From: a virus
IMG/VR virus record: IMGVR_UViG_3300032308_002092
Span: 87,208-151,207 of that record
Reading direction: 5' to 3' (one strand)
DNA length: 64,000 nt
In this document: positions 26,763 through 35,051 of the stretch, one piece after another
Layout: each line of letters begins with the position of its first letter
Position numbering within the stretch: position 1 is the stretch's first letter
Program-made: the position numbers and the translations under genes
The notes under the pieces: generated by a model
Told to the model about the DNA's origin: nothing
Databases searched by the model: none
What the model saw: only the letters and a program-made list of their open reading frames with translations

Positions 26763-29321
26763 ATGGCTATTAGTGTAAGTTTCAACGGTGCGACGATTTT
26801 TAAGCCGGGCGCATATTCTCGTCGTTTCATCGACTTAGGCGGAAACCTGCCACTCGGACCTGCTGGTCTTATCGCTATCCTCGGGGAAGCAGATGCTGGT
26901 ACGCCAGGTGATGCAGAGGTTGACATCAAGGACAATTTCTTCACCGCAGACTCTATCTCTGTTGCTCGCGACAAGTATAGGTCGGGTCCGATTCTCGACG
27001 CTCTCAACTTCTTGTTCTCGCCTGCATCTGACGGCGCCATCCCAAATGGTGCCCAGGTAGTTTGGGTTTACAAGACGAACTCCTCTAGCAGAGCATCGCT
27101 TGCTTTAGCAAATAGCTACGGCACAGCAAGGGCTCGCGAATGGGGCGTTGGTGGTAACAGGGTTACTGCTCGCGTAACGCTCTCTGGTGCAGGTCAGGCA
27201 GAAGCGGCAAGCGCAGCACTCAACTTTAACGCTGAAGAGCTCCAACTCGGCGGCGGCACGCCAGTCGACGGATCTGTTCTTGCAGTTCCTCCTACTGGTT
27301 ACTACTTCGACGTTTCTTCTGCAACCACCAACTACAGAGTGTGGTTCGATGCTGGTTCACAGACCGCTCCTGCTGCTGCGAGTAAGACTCTTGTTCAAGT
27401 TGTTGTTGGGCCATCTGATACAACTGCTCAAGTTCTTACTGCACTTAAGGCTGCTCTTGAAGGCTTAAGTGGAAATCCATTCTGGGCAACCATCAATGGG
27501 ACCCATATCTTCATCAAGATTAGGTCGTTCGGTGCAGCTCTGCTTCCATCGAGTATCGGCACCATCCCAGCTACAGCAAGTATCTCTACTGATTCTGGCA
27601 GCGGTCATTGGCTCAACTCTAGGTCTTTCTCTTTCAGAGCAAACGGCGGATCAGTCGTAGGACCAGTAACGCTTTCTGGTGCAGAAGCGAACCATGACAC
27701 ACTCGCTGAGATCGCAAGTGAACTAAATGCTCTTCCAGCATTTAACGGCGACTTGGTTGCATCCGTATCTGGTCAAACAATCGTATTTAAGTCAATCGCT
27801 GTTGCCAACAAGCATCGCGACGGTTTCTCTGAGACCTTCGAGCTCGTTGACTCTACTGCTGGTGATTTGGCTGCTCTTGGTCAAACTGCTGGTCTCAAGC
27901 TTCCTTCTGCTGAGCCACGCGCTAGCATCAAGATCGACCAGAAGCGCGACCTGCTCGTCGAAGAGTCTACTCTCGGCGGAAACGCAGTTCTTACTTTTGG
28001 TCACGACGGCTCTGGCGGTGTAACTTCTGCAAGCGTGTCTGTGACAGCAAGCCAGGTTACTATCACTACGAACCTTGGATCTGAGTCTTTTGACAAGGCT
28101 GCATTCACAACCGTTAAGCAGCTAGCTGATGCAGTTGAGCTTCTTCCTGGTTGGGAAGCTGCTGTTTCGAACACTGTGTACAACTCCCTACCTCTTTCCG
28201 TACTTGACGTAGTTTCTACTGTCGGCGCTCTTAAGACAGCTGCTGGCGCTAAGCCTGCTCGTATCAAGAAAGATGCGTTTGAAGTTGCTCAGTTCTTCGC
28301 TCAATCCCAAAGCGTTGAAGCCGTCGGACAATCCGTAACTGGTCTTCCAGAGGCTCTGATTGAAACATTCCTTGCTGGCGGAGCAAAGGGCGCATCGCTC
28401 TCTAGCGACATCGTTGACGGTCTAGCTAAGTTCGAGAAGTTCCACGTTAACTTCGTTGTTCCTCTCTTTAGCCGCGACGCTACTGCTGATATTGCTGACA
28501 GCCTTACTGACGCTGGATCTACATACACGATCGACGGTATTCACCAAGCGGTTAAGACACACATCTCTTTGATGAAGACAACTAAGAGACGCAGTGAGCG
28601 CCAAGGCGTTCTCTCACTCAAGAAGAGCTACGATGACTGTAAGACTTCTGCTGGGACACTTGCAGATGCCAGACTCCAGTTGGTAATCCAAGATGCTCGT
28701 CAGATCGATGCAGCTGGTAACATCAAGTGGTTCCAACCATGGGCTCTTGCCTGCTTGGTCGCTGGCGCTCGTGGTGGAGCTCCTATCGGTCTACCTCTGA
28801 CGTTCAAGTTCTTGAACCTCTCTGGTATCCGTCAGACAGCTCAACCTATGACGACTGCAGAAGCAGATATCGTAGTCGACTTCGATCCAGATGTCCAGTA
28901 TGATGACGCAATCCAAAGCGGTATCACCTTCTTGGAAGCTCCTCAGACTGGCGGATTCCGCGTAGTTGTTGATAACACAACTTACGGCATCGACAACAAC
29001 TGGGTATACAATCGTGCCAACGTTCTGTATGCTGCTGACATCATTGAGTTCAACTTCCGTAATGCGATGGAATCGCGCTACGTAGGTGTTAAGAATACTG
29101 TTAGGGCTTCTGAAGTCAAATCGACTGCTGAATCCGTAATGGCTACGTTCTTGGCTCAAGGGATCACAGTTAGTACGAATGATGCCCCTCAAGGCTTCCG
29201 CGATATGAGCGTACGTATTGAAGGCAATACGATCTACATCACGGTAACCGTGAAGTTGGTCGAAGGAATTGACTTCGTACTCAACGACATCACTCTCCAG
29301 AGAGCTACTCAGCAAGCCTAA
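26763..29321 (+). CDS. Contractile tail sheath protein
   Basis: 852 residues, longer than the 400-700 usual for sheath proteins. The N-terminus (SVSFNGATIFKPGAYSRRFI then LGPAGLIAILGEADAGTPGD) is the classic sheath start, and the C-terminus (VRIEGNTIYITVTVKLVEGI / DFVLNDITLQ) is the classic conserved end that forms the extended-arm strands. Extra domains in the middle include FDVSSATTNYRVWFDAGSQT, homologous in pattern to modules in the baseplate J protein. Next to three tube-type genes and followed by a strong terminator. Confidence 0.93.
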   Translation: MAISVSFNGATIFKPGAYSRRFIDLGGNLPLGPAGLIAILGEADAGTPGDAEVDIKDNFFTADSISVARDKYRSGPILDALNFLFSPASDGAIPNGAQVVWVYKTNSSSRASLALANSYGTARAREWGVGGNRVTARVTLSGAGQAEAASAALNFNAEELQLGGGTPVDGSVLAVPPTGYYFDVSSATTNYRVWFDAGSQTAPAAASKTLVQVVVGPSDTTAQVLTALKAALEGLSGNPFWATINGTHIFIKIRSFGAALLPSSIGTIPATASISTDSGSGHWLNSRSFSFRANGGSVVGPVTLSGAEANHDTLAEIASELNALPAFNGDLVASVSGQTIVFKSIAVANKHRDGFSETFELVDSTAGDLAALGQTAGLKLPSAEPRASIKIDQKRDLLVEESTLGGNAVLTFGHDGSGGVTSASVSVTASQVTITTNLGSESFDKAAFTTVKQLADAVELLPGWEAAVSNTVYNSLPLSVLDVVSTVGALKTAAGAKPARIKKDAFEVAQFFAQSQSVEAVGQSVTGLPEALIETFLAGGAKGASLSSDIVDGLAKFEKFHVNFVVPLFSRDATADIADSLTDAGSTYTIDGIHQAVKTHISLMKTTKRRSERQGVLSLKKSYDDCKTSAGTLADARLQLVIQDARQIDAAGNIKWFQPWALACLVAGARGGAPIGLPLTFKFLNLSGIRQTAQPMTTAEADIVVDFDPDVQYDDAIQSGITFLEAPQTGGFRVVVDNTTYGIDNNWVYNRANVLYAADIIEFNFRNAMESRYVGVKNTVRASEVKSTAESVMATFLAQGITVSTNDAPQGFRDMSVRIEGNTIYITVTVKLVEGIDFVLNDITLQRATQQA

Positions 29322-29347
29322 TAGCCAACCTAAACAGTAGGTGAGTT

Positions 29348-29380
29348 AAACCCCATATCCTAGGATATGGGGTTTTACTT
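29348..29380 (+). terminator. Intrinsic terminator after the sheath gene
   Basis: A perfect palindrome at 29351-29372 (CCCCATATCC / GGATATGGGG) flanked by AAA and TTTTACTTT, 27 bp after the sheath stop. Confidence 0.9.
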
Positions 29381-29389
29381 TATGCGTGA

Positions 29390-29395
29390 TACAAT
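29390..29395 (+). promoter_or_regulatory. TACAAT box before the first tube gene
   Basis: gtgaTACAATATG, 15 bp after the terminator and 73 bp before ATG 29468. Confidence 0.5.
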
Positions 29396-29467
29396 ATGAA
29401 AGTGATGTGCCATTGTGGCCTTCACTCTAAGTATTATGGGTTCTAGAGTCCCAAGGGAGATTATACA

Positions 29468-30046
29468 ATGGCAGGGAAGAAAACCTCTTTAATTACAGGC
29501 AGTAACGCCAAGATCAAGATCAATGGCGTTACGTTGGCTTATGCAACCGATGTGAGTTTTGACGTAACAGTCCAAACCATCCCAGTAGAGACAATGGGTC
29601 GCTACGAAGTTCTGAGCAATGAGCCAATTGCTACTACAGTTCAGGGTTCTTTCTCGGTGGTTCGATACACTAATCGCGCTAAGGCAAACAACATCTCAGG
29701 TGCTGCTGCAAACGGGAACGGTATTGGTCGCTGGGGAACTCGAGCTGGTGGCGAAGGCGGTGCAATTGCTGGTCAAAACAGCGGTATGTCTACGCATGTA
29801 AACCCTGGTGACATCTTGACATCGACAACTGTAGATATCGAGATCTATCAGAAGTTTGTAAACGATCCTAACGACCCAACTGGTCAGACTAGATTTAAGC
29901 GTCTTACGGACTGCCGAGTAACCAGACAGTCTGGCTCTGTAAACAAGCGCGGAATCCTTACAGAATCCTATCAGTTTGTTGGCGAGCTCGCGGATGACGA
30001 CAGCTTCACACAGAAGATCTCTGGTGAGGAAGACCTCAGTAACTAA
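29468..30046 (+). CDS. Tail tube protein, copy 1
   Basis: 192 residues. SLITGSNAKIKINGVTLAYA then VSFDVTVQTIPVETMGRYEV and GSFSVVRYT match the fold pattern of contractile-tail tube subunits (beta-sandwich with a long hairpin). C-terminal ESYQFVGELADDDSFTQKIS. AAGGGAGA SD. Its paralogue follows directly. Best candidate for the major tube. Confidence 0.85.
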   Translation: MAGKKTSLITGSNAKIKINGVTLAYATDVSFDVTVQTIPVETMGRYEVLSNEPIATTVQGSFSVVRYTNRAKANNISGAAANGNGIGRWGTRAGGEGGAIAGQNSGMSTHVNPGDILTSTTVDIEIYQKFVNDPNDPTGQTRFKRLTDCRVTRQSGSVNKRGILTESYQFVGELADDDSFTQKISGEEDLSN

Positions 30047-30058
30047 GTTCGCTTACAG

Positions 30059-30107
30059 CCCAATATAGCCTATCACTACGTAGAGTAGAATAGGCTATAT
30101 TGGGAGG
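30059..30107 (+). promoter_or_regulatory. 15-bp perfect inverted repeat overlapping an SD
   Basis: The 15-nt arms (30059-30073 cccaatatagcctat and 30090-30104) pair perfectly around a 16-nt loop that itself contains ctacgtag. The 3' arm's GGG is part of GGGAGG (30102-30107), the SD of ATG 30112. It can act as terminator, attenuator or translation block between the tube genes. Confidence 0.75.
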
Positions 30108-30111
30108 TTTC

Positions 30112-30702
30112 ATGGCCAACAAAGCTCCATTCTTCATTAGTGGTGGAAATGCGAAGTTACGCGTAAACGGCGTAACCTTAGCGTATGTTACCGATTTCAA
30201 ATACTCTATTAAGATCAATCATACAGATGTCAGAATACTCGGCGTGTACGAACATGACACAGCAGAACCTATGTCTTACGACGTAGACGGAAGCTTTACT
30301 ATAATCCGTTACGTAGAGGGCATGGTCAAGAGAGCCAAAGACAAACGTCAAGCAGTACCCAACGGTGCCAGCAATGCCGGTAACGGTGTTGGCAGCTGGA
30401 CTAGGGGTTCGAGCACAGCTATTGGTAGACTTAAGGCGGGTCAGTTCAATGACGGTCGCGCCAATGAAGCTTTAGATCCGAGCACATTCCAAAACTCTAC
30501 GTGGTTCGATATAGAGTTCTATCAGAAGATCGGCAACGGCCAAACCGGCGTGGCTCGCATACGCAACTGTAAAATTACCAGTGCCGAGTCCCAAGTGGGT
30601 AAGCGAGGTCTCATGACCCAGACCTTCACGTTTATCGCGAATGCAGTAGATGAAGACTCCTTTATTGCAAACTCATCGGGCGTTGGTCAAACTACGGCGT
30701 AA
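30112..30702 (+). CDS. Tail tube paralogue, copy 2
   Basis: 196 residues from ATG 30112 (the longer frame uses TTG inside the hairpin). FFISGGNAKLRVNGVTLAYV then DVRILGVYEHDTAEPMSYDV, and GSFTIIRYV, aligned with copy 1; C-terminal QTFTFIANAVDEDSFIANSS. It may cap the tube ends or decorate it. Distinct stoichiometry from copy 1 is likely, given the SD hairpin. Confidence 0.8.
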   Translation: MANKAPFFISGGNAKLRVNGVTLAYVTDFKYSIKINHTDVRILGVYEHDTAEPMSYDVDGSFTIIRYVEGMVKRAKDKRQAVPNGASNAGNGVGSWTRGSSTAIGRLKAGQFNDGRANEALDPSTFQNSTWFDIEFYQKIGNGQTGVARIRNCKITSAESQVGKRGLMTQTFTFIANAVDEDSFIANSSGVGQTTA

Positions 30703-30711
30703 GGATATCTA

Positions 30712-31293
30712 ATGTCTAGATCTGGTTTTGATAGAAGCGGCGGCAAAATAGTAGATAGGGTTGCCAATAACCTACTCTCTAATATAGGCAACATATCAAC
30801 CAAGCCTGAAGCTAAGTACCACACGGGTGCGCGGTGTGTAGTTAAGGTGAATGGTGTACTAGTCGGTTTTGCATTCTCAGTATCCTGGTCTATCCAAACA
30901 GAGAACCAAGAGATACGCACCATAGATGAGTATCTACCAGTAGAGCTAGCGCCCAGCATGGTCTCTGTAAGTGGGACAATGGGGACGTTTGTTATACCGG
31001 GCCGTAGTGCTACTTCAGAGCGACTACAGTCTAACGCGTTGTCTTTTATGCAAAACAAATACATCACCATAGAGATCTCAGACTCTGCTACTGGCACCCT
31101 GTTATTCAAGACTAACAAGGCGGTCATAACTGGACAGTCGACCAGCATTCAGTCAGAGCAGATGTCTGTGACACAGCTAACCTGGAAGGCAATCGGTTGG
31201 CAACATGAGTTTGCCCCAGAAGAGCCCACCGAATCCGGTGGCGATAGACTAGTCTCTGGTGTTAAGAATTTCGCTAAAACTTTGGGCTTTTAG
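30712..31293 (+). CDS. Tail tube-like paralogue, copy 3
   Basis: 193 residues, more diverged: YHTGARCVVKVNGVLVGFAF then SWSIQTENQEIRTIDEYLPV, MGTFVIPG, and SVTQLTWKAIGWQHE. The tube-fold pattern (VNGV, then -R-I-D/L-G-Y-) is kept, but N- and C-terminal extensions differ. Likely a tube initiator or terminator of the gp54/gp3 kind. Confidence 0.7.
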   Translation: MSRSGFDRSGGKIVDRVANNLLSNIGNISTKPEAKYHTGARCVVKVNGVLVGFAFSVSWSIQTENQEIRTIDEYLPVELAPSMVSVSGTMGTFVIPGRSATSERLQSNALSFMQNKYITIEISDSATGTLLFKTNKAVITGQSTSIQSEQMSVTQLTWKAIGWQHEFAPEEPTESGGDRLVSGVKNFAKTLGF

Positions 31294-31299
31294 TATAAT
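31294..31299 (+). promoter_or_regulatory. TATAAT box before the chaperone gene
   Basis: ttagTATAATCC overlaps the stop of tube copy 3, 19 bp before ATG 31319. Confidence 0.5.
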
Positions 31300-31318
31300 C
31301 CATTGATGGAGGATAATC

Positions 31319-31699
31319 ATGGAACTACCATCACGCGAGAAGACTTTCTACTTTGATCACACAGGTGAATCTGGCTTTAGGTATGAGGGTCACTTCACTA
31401 TTAAGTGTAGGCTGAATACAGCAGAGAAAATTTCTAGAGAGAACGAGATCTCTAGGCTACTTGGGGATTCAACCAACCCAACCAGGGAACTACAGTCCCT
31501 GGCACTATGCCTTGCGACGTGCCGCGTACATGTTATCGATGCCCCCGAGTGGTTTAAGCAGACTAGAGGTCTTTTAGAAGACGACTCTGCACTTGCTGAA
31601 CTATATATTAAGATTATGGACACCACCGACGAGTGGCGCAAAGAGGTGTCTAAGAACGCCTCTAAGACAGATAAAAAAGAAGAGCAAGTGGGAAACTAG
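31319..31699 (+). CDS. Tail assembly chaperone, short form (G-type)
   Basis: 126 residues, SD GGAGG. A conserved-looking start (ELPSREKTFYFDHTGESGF) and a helical middle; ends with DKKEEQVGN immediately at the slippery site. Its position between tube and tape measure is that of the G/gpE chaperones, which keep the tape-measure protein soluble. Confidence 0.85.
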   Translation: MELPSREKTFYFDHTGESGFRYEGHFTIKCRLNTAEKISRENEISRLLGDSTNPTRELQSLALCLATCRVHVIDAPEWFKQTRGLLEDDSALAELYIKIMDTTDEWRKEVSKNASKTDKKEEQVGN

Positions 31700-32160
31700 A
31701 CGCGGATAGGGAAGATGATTCCCTCTCCGCTTTAGAAGCCATAGATAAACTCACCTACAACATAGCTCGTGCTGCTCTAAGCACCGAGCAATCACAACTA
31801 TTATTCCTACGCTCCTGGTGGTCTAAGTACTATAATCGTCCATTAAAAGATCCGCTATTACAAGAGTATACGCTAGAAGACCTGTATTACGAGTACAGGG
31901 ACAAGGTTGAGCGCGAAGAGGCTGCTCAAGAAGCCTCTGAAGAAGCTACTGATAATATAGAACAGAAGAAGATAGACGAAGCCATGGCTTGGGCGGAAGA
32001 GGAAGAGCTGAGAGAGCAAGAAGCGCTAGCTCAGGAGCCAACTGACACCGACACCTTATCTGAGGACGACAAGGCCTGGATGGAGGACCAGCTCGAGCAG
32101 GCTAAGGCTATCTACGGTGAAGACTTTGGCGAAGATATAGTAGAGGACTTCGATGGCTGA
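31319..32160 (+). CDS. Tail assembly chaperone, -1 frameshift product (GT-type)
   Basis: Ribosomes that slip back 1 nt at GGGAAAC (31690-31696) leave the 0 frame 1 codon before its stop and read 154 further codons (LDADREDDSLSALEAID then LFLRSWWSKYYNRPLKDPLL, and an acidic tail ending GEDIVEDFDG) to TGA 32158, giving about 280 residues. The T-type extension has no start codon of its own, so the frameshift is the only way to make it. Acidic, helical, typical of chaperones that bind the tape measure. It overlaps the tape-measure start by 8 bp. Confidence 0.88.
31690..31730 (+). promoter_or_regulatory. Programmed -1 frameshift site
   Basis: Heptamer G GGA AAC in the right frame (codons GGA AAC then TAG), then 5 nt later a hairpin at 31702-31730 (GCGGA/TCCGC and AGGGAA/TTCCCT around one mismatch, loop GATGA). 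This is the textbook arrangement. Confidence 0.9.
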
Positions 32161-35038
32161 CAACGACGATATCAATAGCCGTAAAGACAAGAAGCATATC
32201 AACGAGCGCACCGACAGCTTCATGAAGCCGTATGTAGAGGCTGTCGATAAGTTCAATAGATTGAAAAATCTAGAAACCAAAGGACTTAGAGACCAAGAGC
32301 GCGACTGGCACGAAGAGCAGGAATATTACGATACACTTCAAAAACGCTATGGCCACATATACGAAGACGCACTAGGCACTCCAGAAGGCTCTAAAGAAAG
32401 AGTCGCTCTAAATAGGATGGAGAATCGTCTAACTCAAACAAAAGAGAGAGTGTCTACTCTTGGCGATAATTATGTTCAAAATCTAACTGAACACGACCTG
32501 ATGCTTCGCGAGCGTATGGCTAACCAGGTGCGCGAGCATGCCAATAAGGACATGTCGCTAAAGTCCTTGCCTTTCGCTGCAAGAGCTCACGCCATGCATC
32601 GAGCAAAAATCCTGGTCGAGAGCGGTGGTATTAATGAATCAAGGATACAAGAGGGTAAGGAACAGCTAGCAGCTAAAGCAGATACTCAGCGAGCTTCGTT
32701 GTTTGAAACCATCAGCAATATGAGCAATACCGATGAGCTTGATAAGGAGTTTCTAGGCAAGGCAAAAAAGTTAGAGACAACTAAGAGAAGAGCTGTAACG
32801 CTAGAGGCCGCAGAGCAAGTAATAAAGAGCAAGGGCTTAGATACCGAGAGCGTACTAAAGTCAAGCGAAGCCAAGAGAGAAAAGATACTCGCCCAGAGAG
32901 ACAATCTAGCTCTACAATACAAGGTCTCGCAGGGTAAGACTGGTACCATGGACGAAGAGTCTAGTAAGCTTAATGATTTAACCAATAAGTTTCTAGATGC
33001 TCAGCAGAAATTTATCGACGCGCTCGACGAGTCACCAGAGGCCCTGGAAGATTTCAAGAAATCAGTGGTCGATGCTGGCAAAGCCATGGATGATCAGAAT
33101 AAGATCGTCAAGGAGATGAATAGGCAAGGCAAGGATAGCGGGAATCGTGGAAGCATGATTTCTGTCCTTGACGCGGCATCTGCTGGGATACAAGCAGCGG
33201 GTAAGTTGTATACTTACGGAGCAGTTACTTCTGAGAATCAACAGATGGCGCAAAGAGCGCAGTTTGCTAGAATACAAAACCAGACATTCATGGAGCACTA
33301 TGGTGCATCCCAAGGCGACATGATGGCGTTGGCAATGGTACAGTCGCAAGCCGCAGGTCGATCTACAGAGAAGGGCAACGAACAAGGCAAAGACATGTTA
33401 ATCGGTCAGACTATAGACGCAGCAGGTGCGGGTATTAGTGCTGGCCTAGATATATCTGCTGCGTCTGGTAGTACTTTAAATCCAGTAGGTATTGCTGCTA
33501 AGGCCGCAAAAGAAGCCGCAAGGCATGCAGAAGCGCTTGGTATGCGAGGCATAGATGTGACTCGAGGCATTTCTGTAAACCAAGCAAGCATAGAAGGCTA
33601 CCAAAACCGATACGATTTATCTAGAGCTACAAATGAGATCAAGGGCTCTGCGATGCAAGAGTTCTACAATCAGTCCGCAACCAACTTTGCTGCGTCTTCT
33701 GGTTTTGGCCAAAGAAGAAGCGACGTTTTCTCTGAGATGCAGAAGAGCAGACTAGGGATGGCAGGTCTAGGAGTTAGCACCGAAGAACAAGCAGCGATGT
33801 ACCAGACTGCGGCTCGCTCAATGGGTGACGTGTTCACGAAACGCGGCGCAGCAGGCATGCAGGCTGCGGTCAGTAGAGCTGCTGAGGTTGGAGTCTCTGG
33901 CGTAACTTCTGGACAAGATTACCTCGCTAGAATCGGCCAAGTAGCTCAGGTTGGTGGTAGCGATAAGCAGATAGAAGACATCTTGGCCAACGCTGTCGCA
34001 AGAGGCGTAGATGATGCTAAGTCATTTGGCGACATGGTAGACTCCCTAACTCAACTATCTGGATCGTCAGCTGCATCTGGTATAGATGTTACCGGAGCCA
34101 CTAACGCAGGCATGCTTCGTAGTTTGGACTCTACTAGAGGCAATGGTCTCGATCAGAGATTGAACTTAAATGCGGTAGAGAAAGGCATGCAAGCTGTAAA
34201 AGCAATGTCCTCCGATACTGGGCTGACATTTGCATCTCTGATAGAGCAGGCTGACCTGTCCAATAAGTTCTCAGATATGTCTATGCCTGGTAGGGCTAAC
34301 GCAGCTGCTGTGAGTACAGAGGAAGCAAGGACCGTTCAAGGACTATTGAAGGCCGGCGAAACGAAGCTAGCGAAGACCACTGCAGAGAGACTCGGTATCT
34401 CAGAGATGTTCTTTGATCAATCTGGGGAGCTGCGCGAAGACGCACAGAAAAGAGCTTCTGATTTTGTAGAGACGAAACGCTCTAAGATCATGTCGAATTT
34501 GTCAGCGCTGACGACCGATAAAGATCAAATTGAAAGAATAAAGAGCGGTAATCTAATACCGGGCGACGATGCGATAGTAAAGGCCAGTGGTTTAAATAGA
34601 GAGGGGCTTGCTTCACTTGGTAATGGCGAATTCTCTAAAGAGGAATTGAAACAAATAACAGGTGACGCAGCCGCAGCTCAGATGAGCACTAAAGTAGCTC
34701 CAGCTACCGGTAAGGCTAGGATGTCTGGTGCCGGGGAGGAAGTTGGTGGTGGTCTAGGCAAGATAGCAGCGGAGATGAGCAGGATAGCTACGTCACTCGA
34801 GCCACTAAAGGCAATGACTAAAGCTACTACAGCCGCAGGCGAGATGAAGTTGGATACAGGAGCATTCGATGGCTCTGTCGCCAACTTTACCGCAGCAGTG
34901 GATAAATTTATCGCAGCTATAGGCGAAAAAGGCGGACCTGGTTCTTCAGTAAAACCGGCAACATCGACGACCACAGTACAACCAGCTAGTGATATTCGGC
35001 CGAATATGAGGAAAAGCTCACCTAAGGCTTTACAATAA
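32153..35038 (+). CDS. Tape measure protein
   Basis: 961 residues. Sets tail length by spanning the tube lumen: at about 1.5 angstrom per residue a tail near 140 nm is expected (family knowledge). Long charged helical regions (about 20-340), an Ala/Gly-rich hydrophobic section (IDAAGAGISAGLDISAASGS, then VGIAAKAAKEAARHAEALG) and many Gln/Ala/Met helices follow; the C-terminus is Thr/Pro-rich. No peptidase or transglycosylase motif seen, unlike some tape measures. Start overlaps the chaperone stop. Confidence 0.88.
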   Translation: MADNDDINSRKDKKHINERTDSFMKPYVEAVDKFNRLKNLETKGLRDQERDWHEEQEYYDTLQKRYGHIYEDALGTPEGSKERVALNRMENRLTQTKERVSTLGDNYVQNLTEHDLMLRERMANQVREHANKDMSLKSLPFAARAHAMHRAKILVESGGINESRIQEGKEQLAAKADTQRASLFETISNMSNTDELDKEFLGKAKKLETTKRRAVTLEAAEQVIKSKGLDTESVLKSSEAKREKILAQRDNLALQYKVSQGKTGTMDEESSKLNDLTNKFLDAQQKFIDALDESPEALEDFKKSVVDAGKAMDDQNKIVKEMNRQGKDSGNRGSMISVLDAASAGIQAAGKLYTYGAVTSENQQMAQRAQFARIQNQTFMEHYGASQGDMMALAMVQSQAAGRSTEKGNEQGKDMLIGQTIDAAGAGISAGLDISAASGSTLNPVGIAAKAAKEAARHAEALGMRGIDVTRGISVNQASIEGYQNRYDLSRATNEIKGSAMQEFYNQSATNFAASSGFGQRRSDVFSEMQKSRLGMAGLGVSTEEQAAMYQTAARSMGDVFTKRGAAGMQAAVSRAAEVGVSGVTSGQDYLARIGQVAQVGGSDKQIEDILANAVARGVDDAKSFGDMVDSLTQLSGSSAASGIDVTGATNAGMLRSLDSTRGNGLDQRLNLNAVEKGMQAVKAMSSDTGLTFASLIEQADLSNKFSDMSMPGRANAAAVSTEEARTVQGLLKAGETKLAKTTAERLGISEMFFDQSGELREDAQKRASDFVETKRSKIMSNLSALTTDKDQIERIKSGNLIPGDDAIVKASGLNREGLASLGNGEFSKEELKQITGDAAAAQMSTKVAPATGKARMSGAGEEVGGGLGKIAAEMSRIATSLEPLKAMTKATTAAGEMKLDTGAFDGSVANFTAAVDKFIAAIGEKGGPGSSVKPATSTTTVQPASDIRPNMRKSSPKALQ

Positions 35039-35051
35039 GATGGGTCCATGA

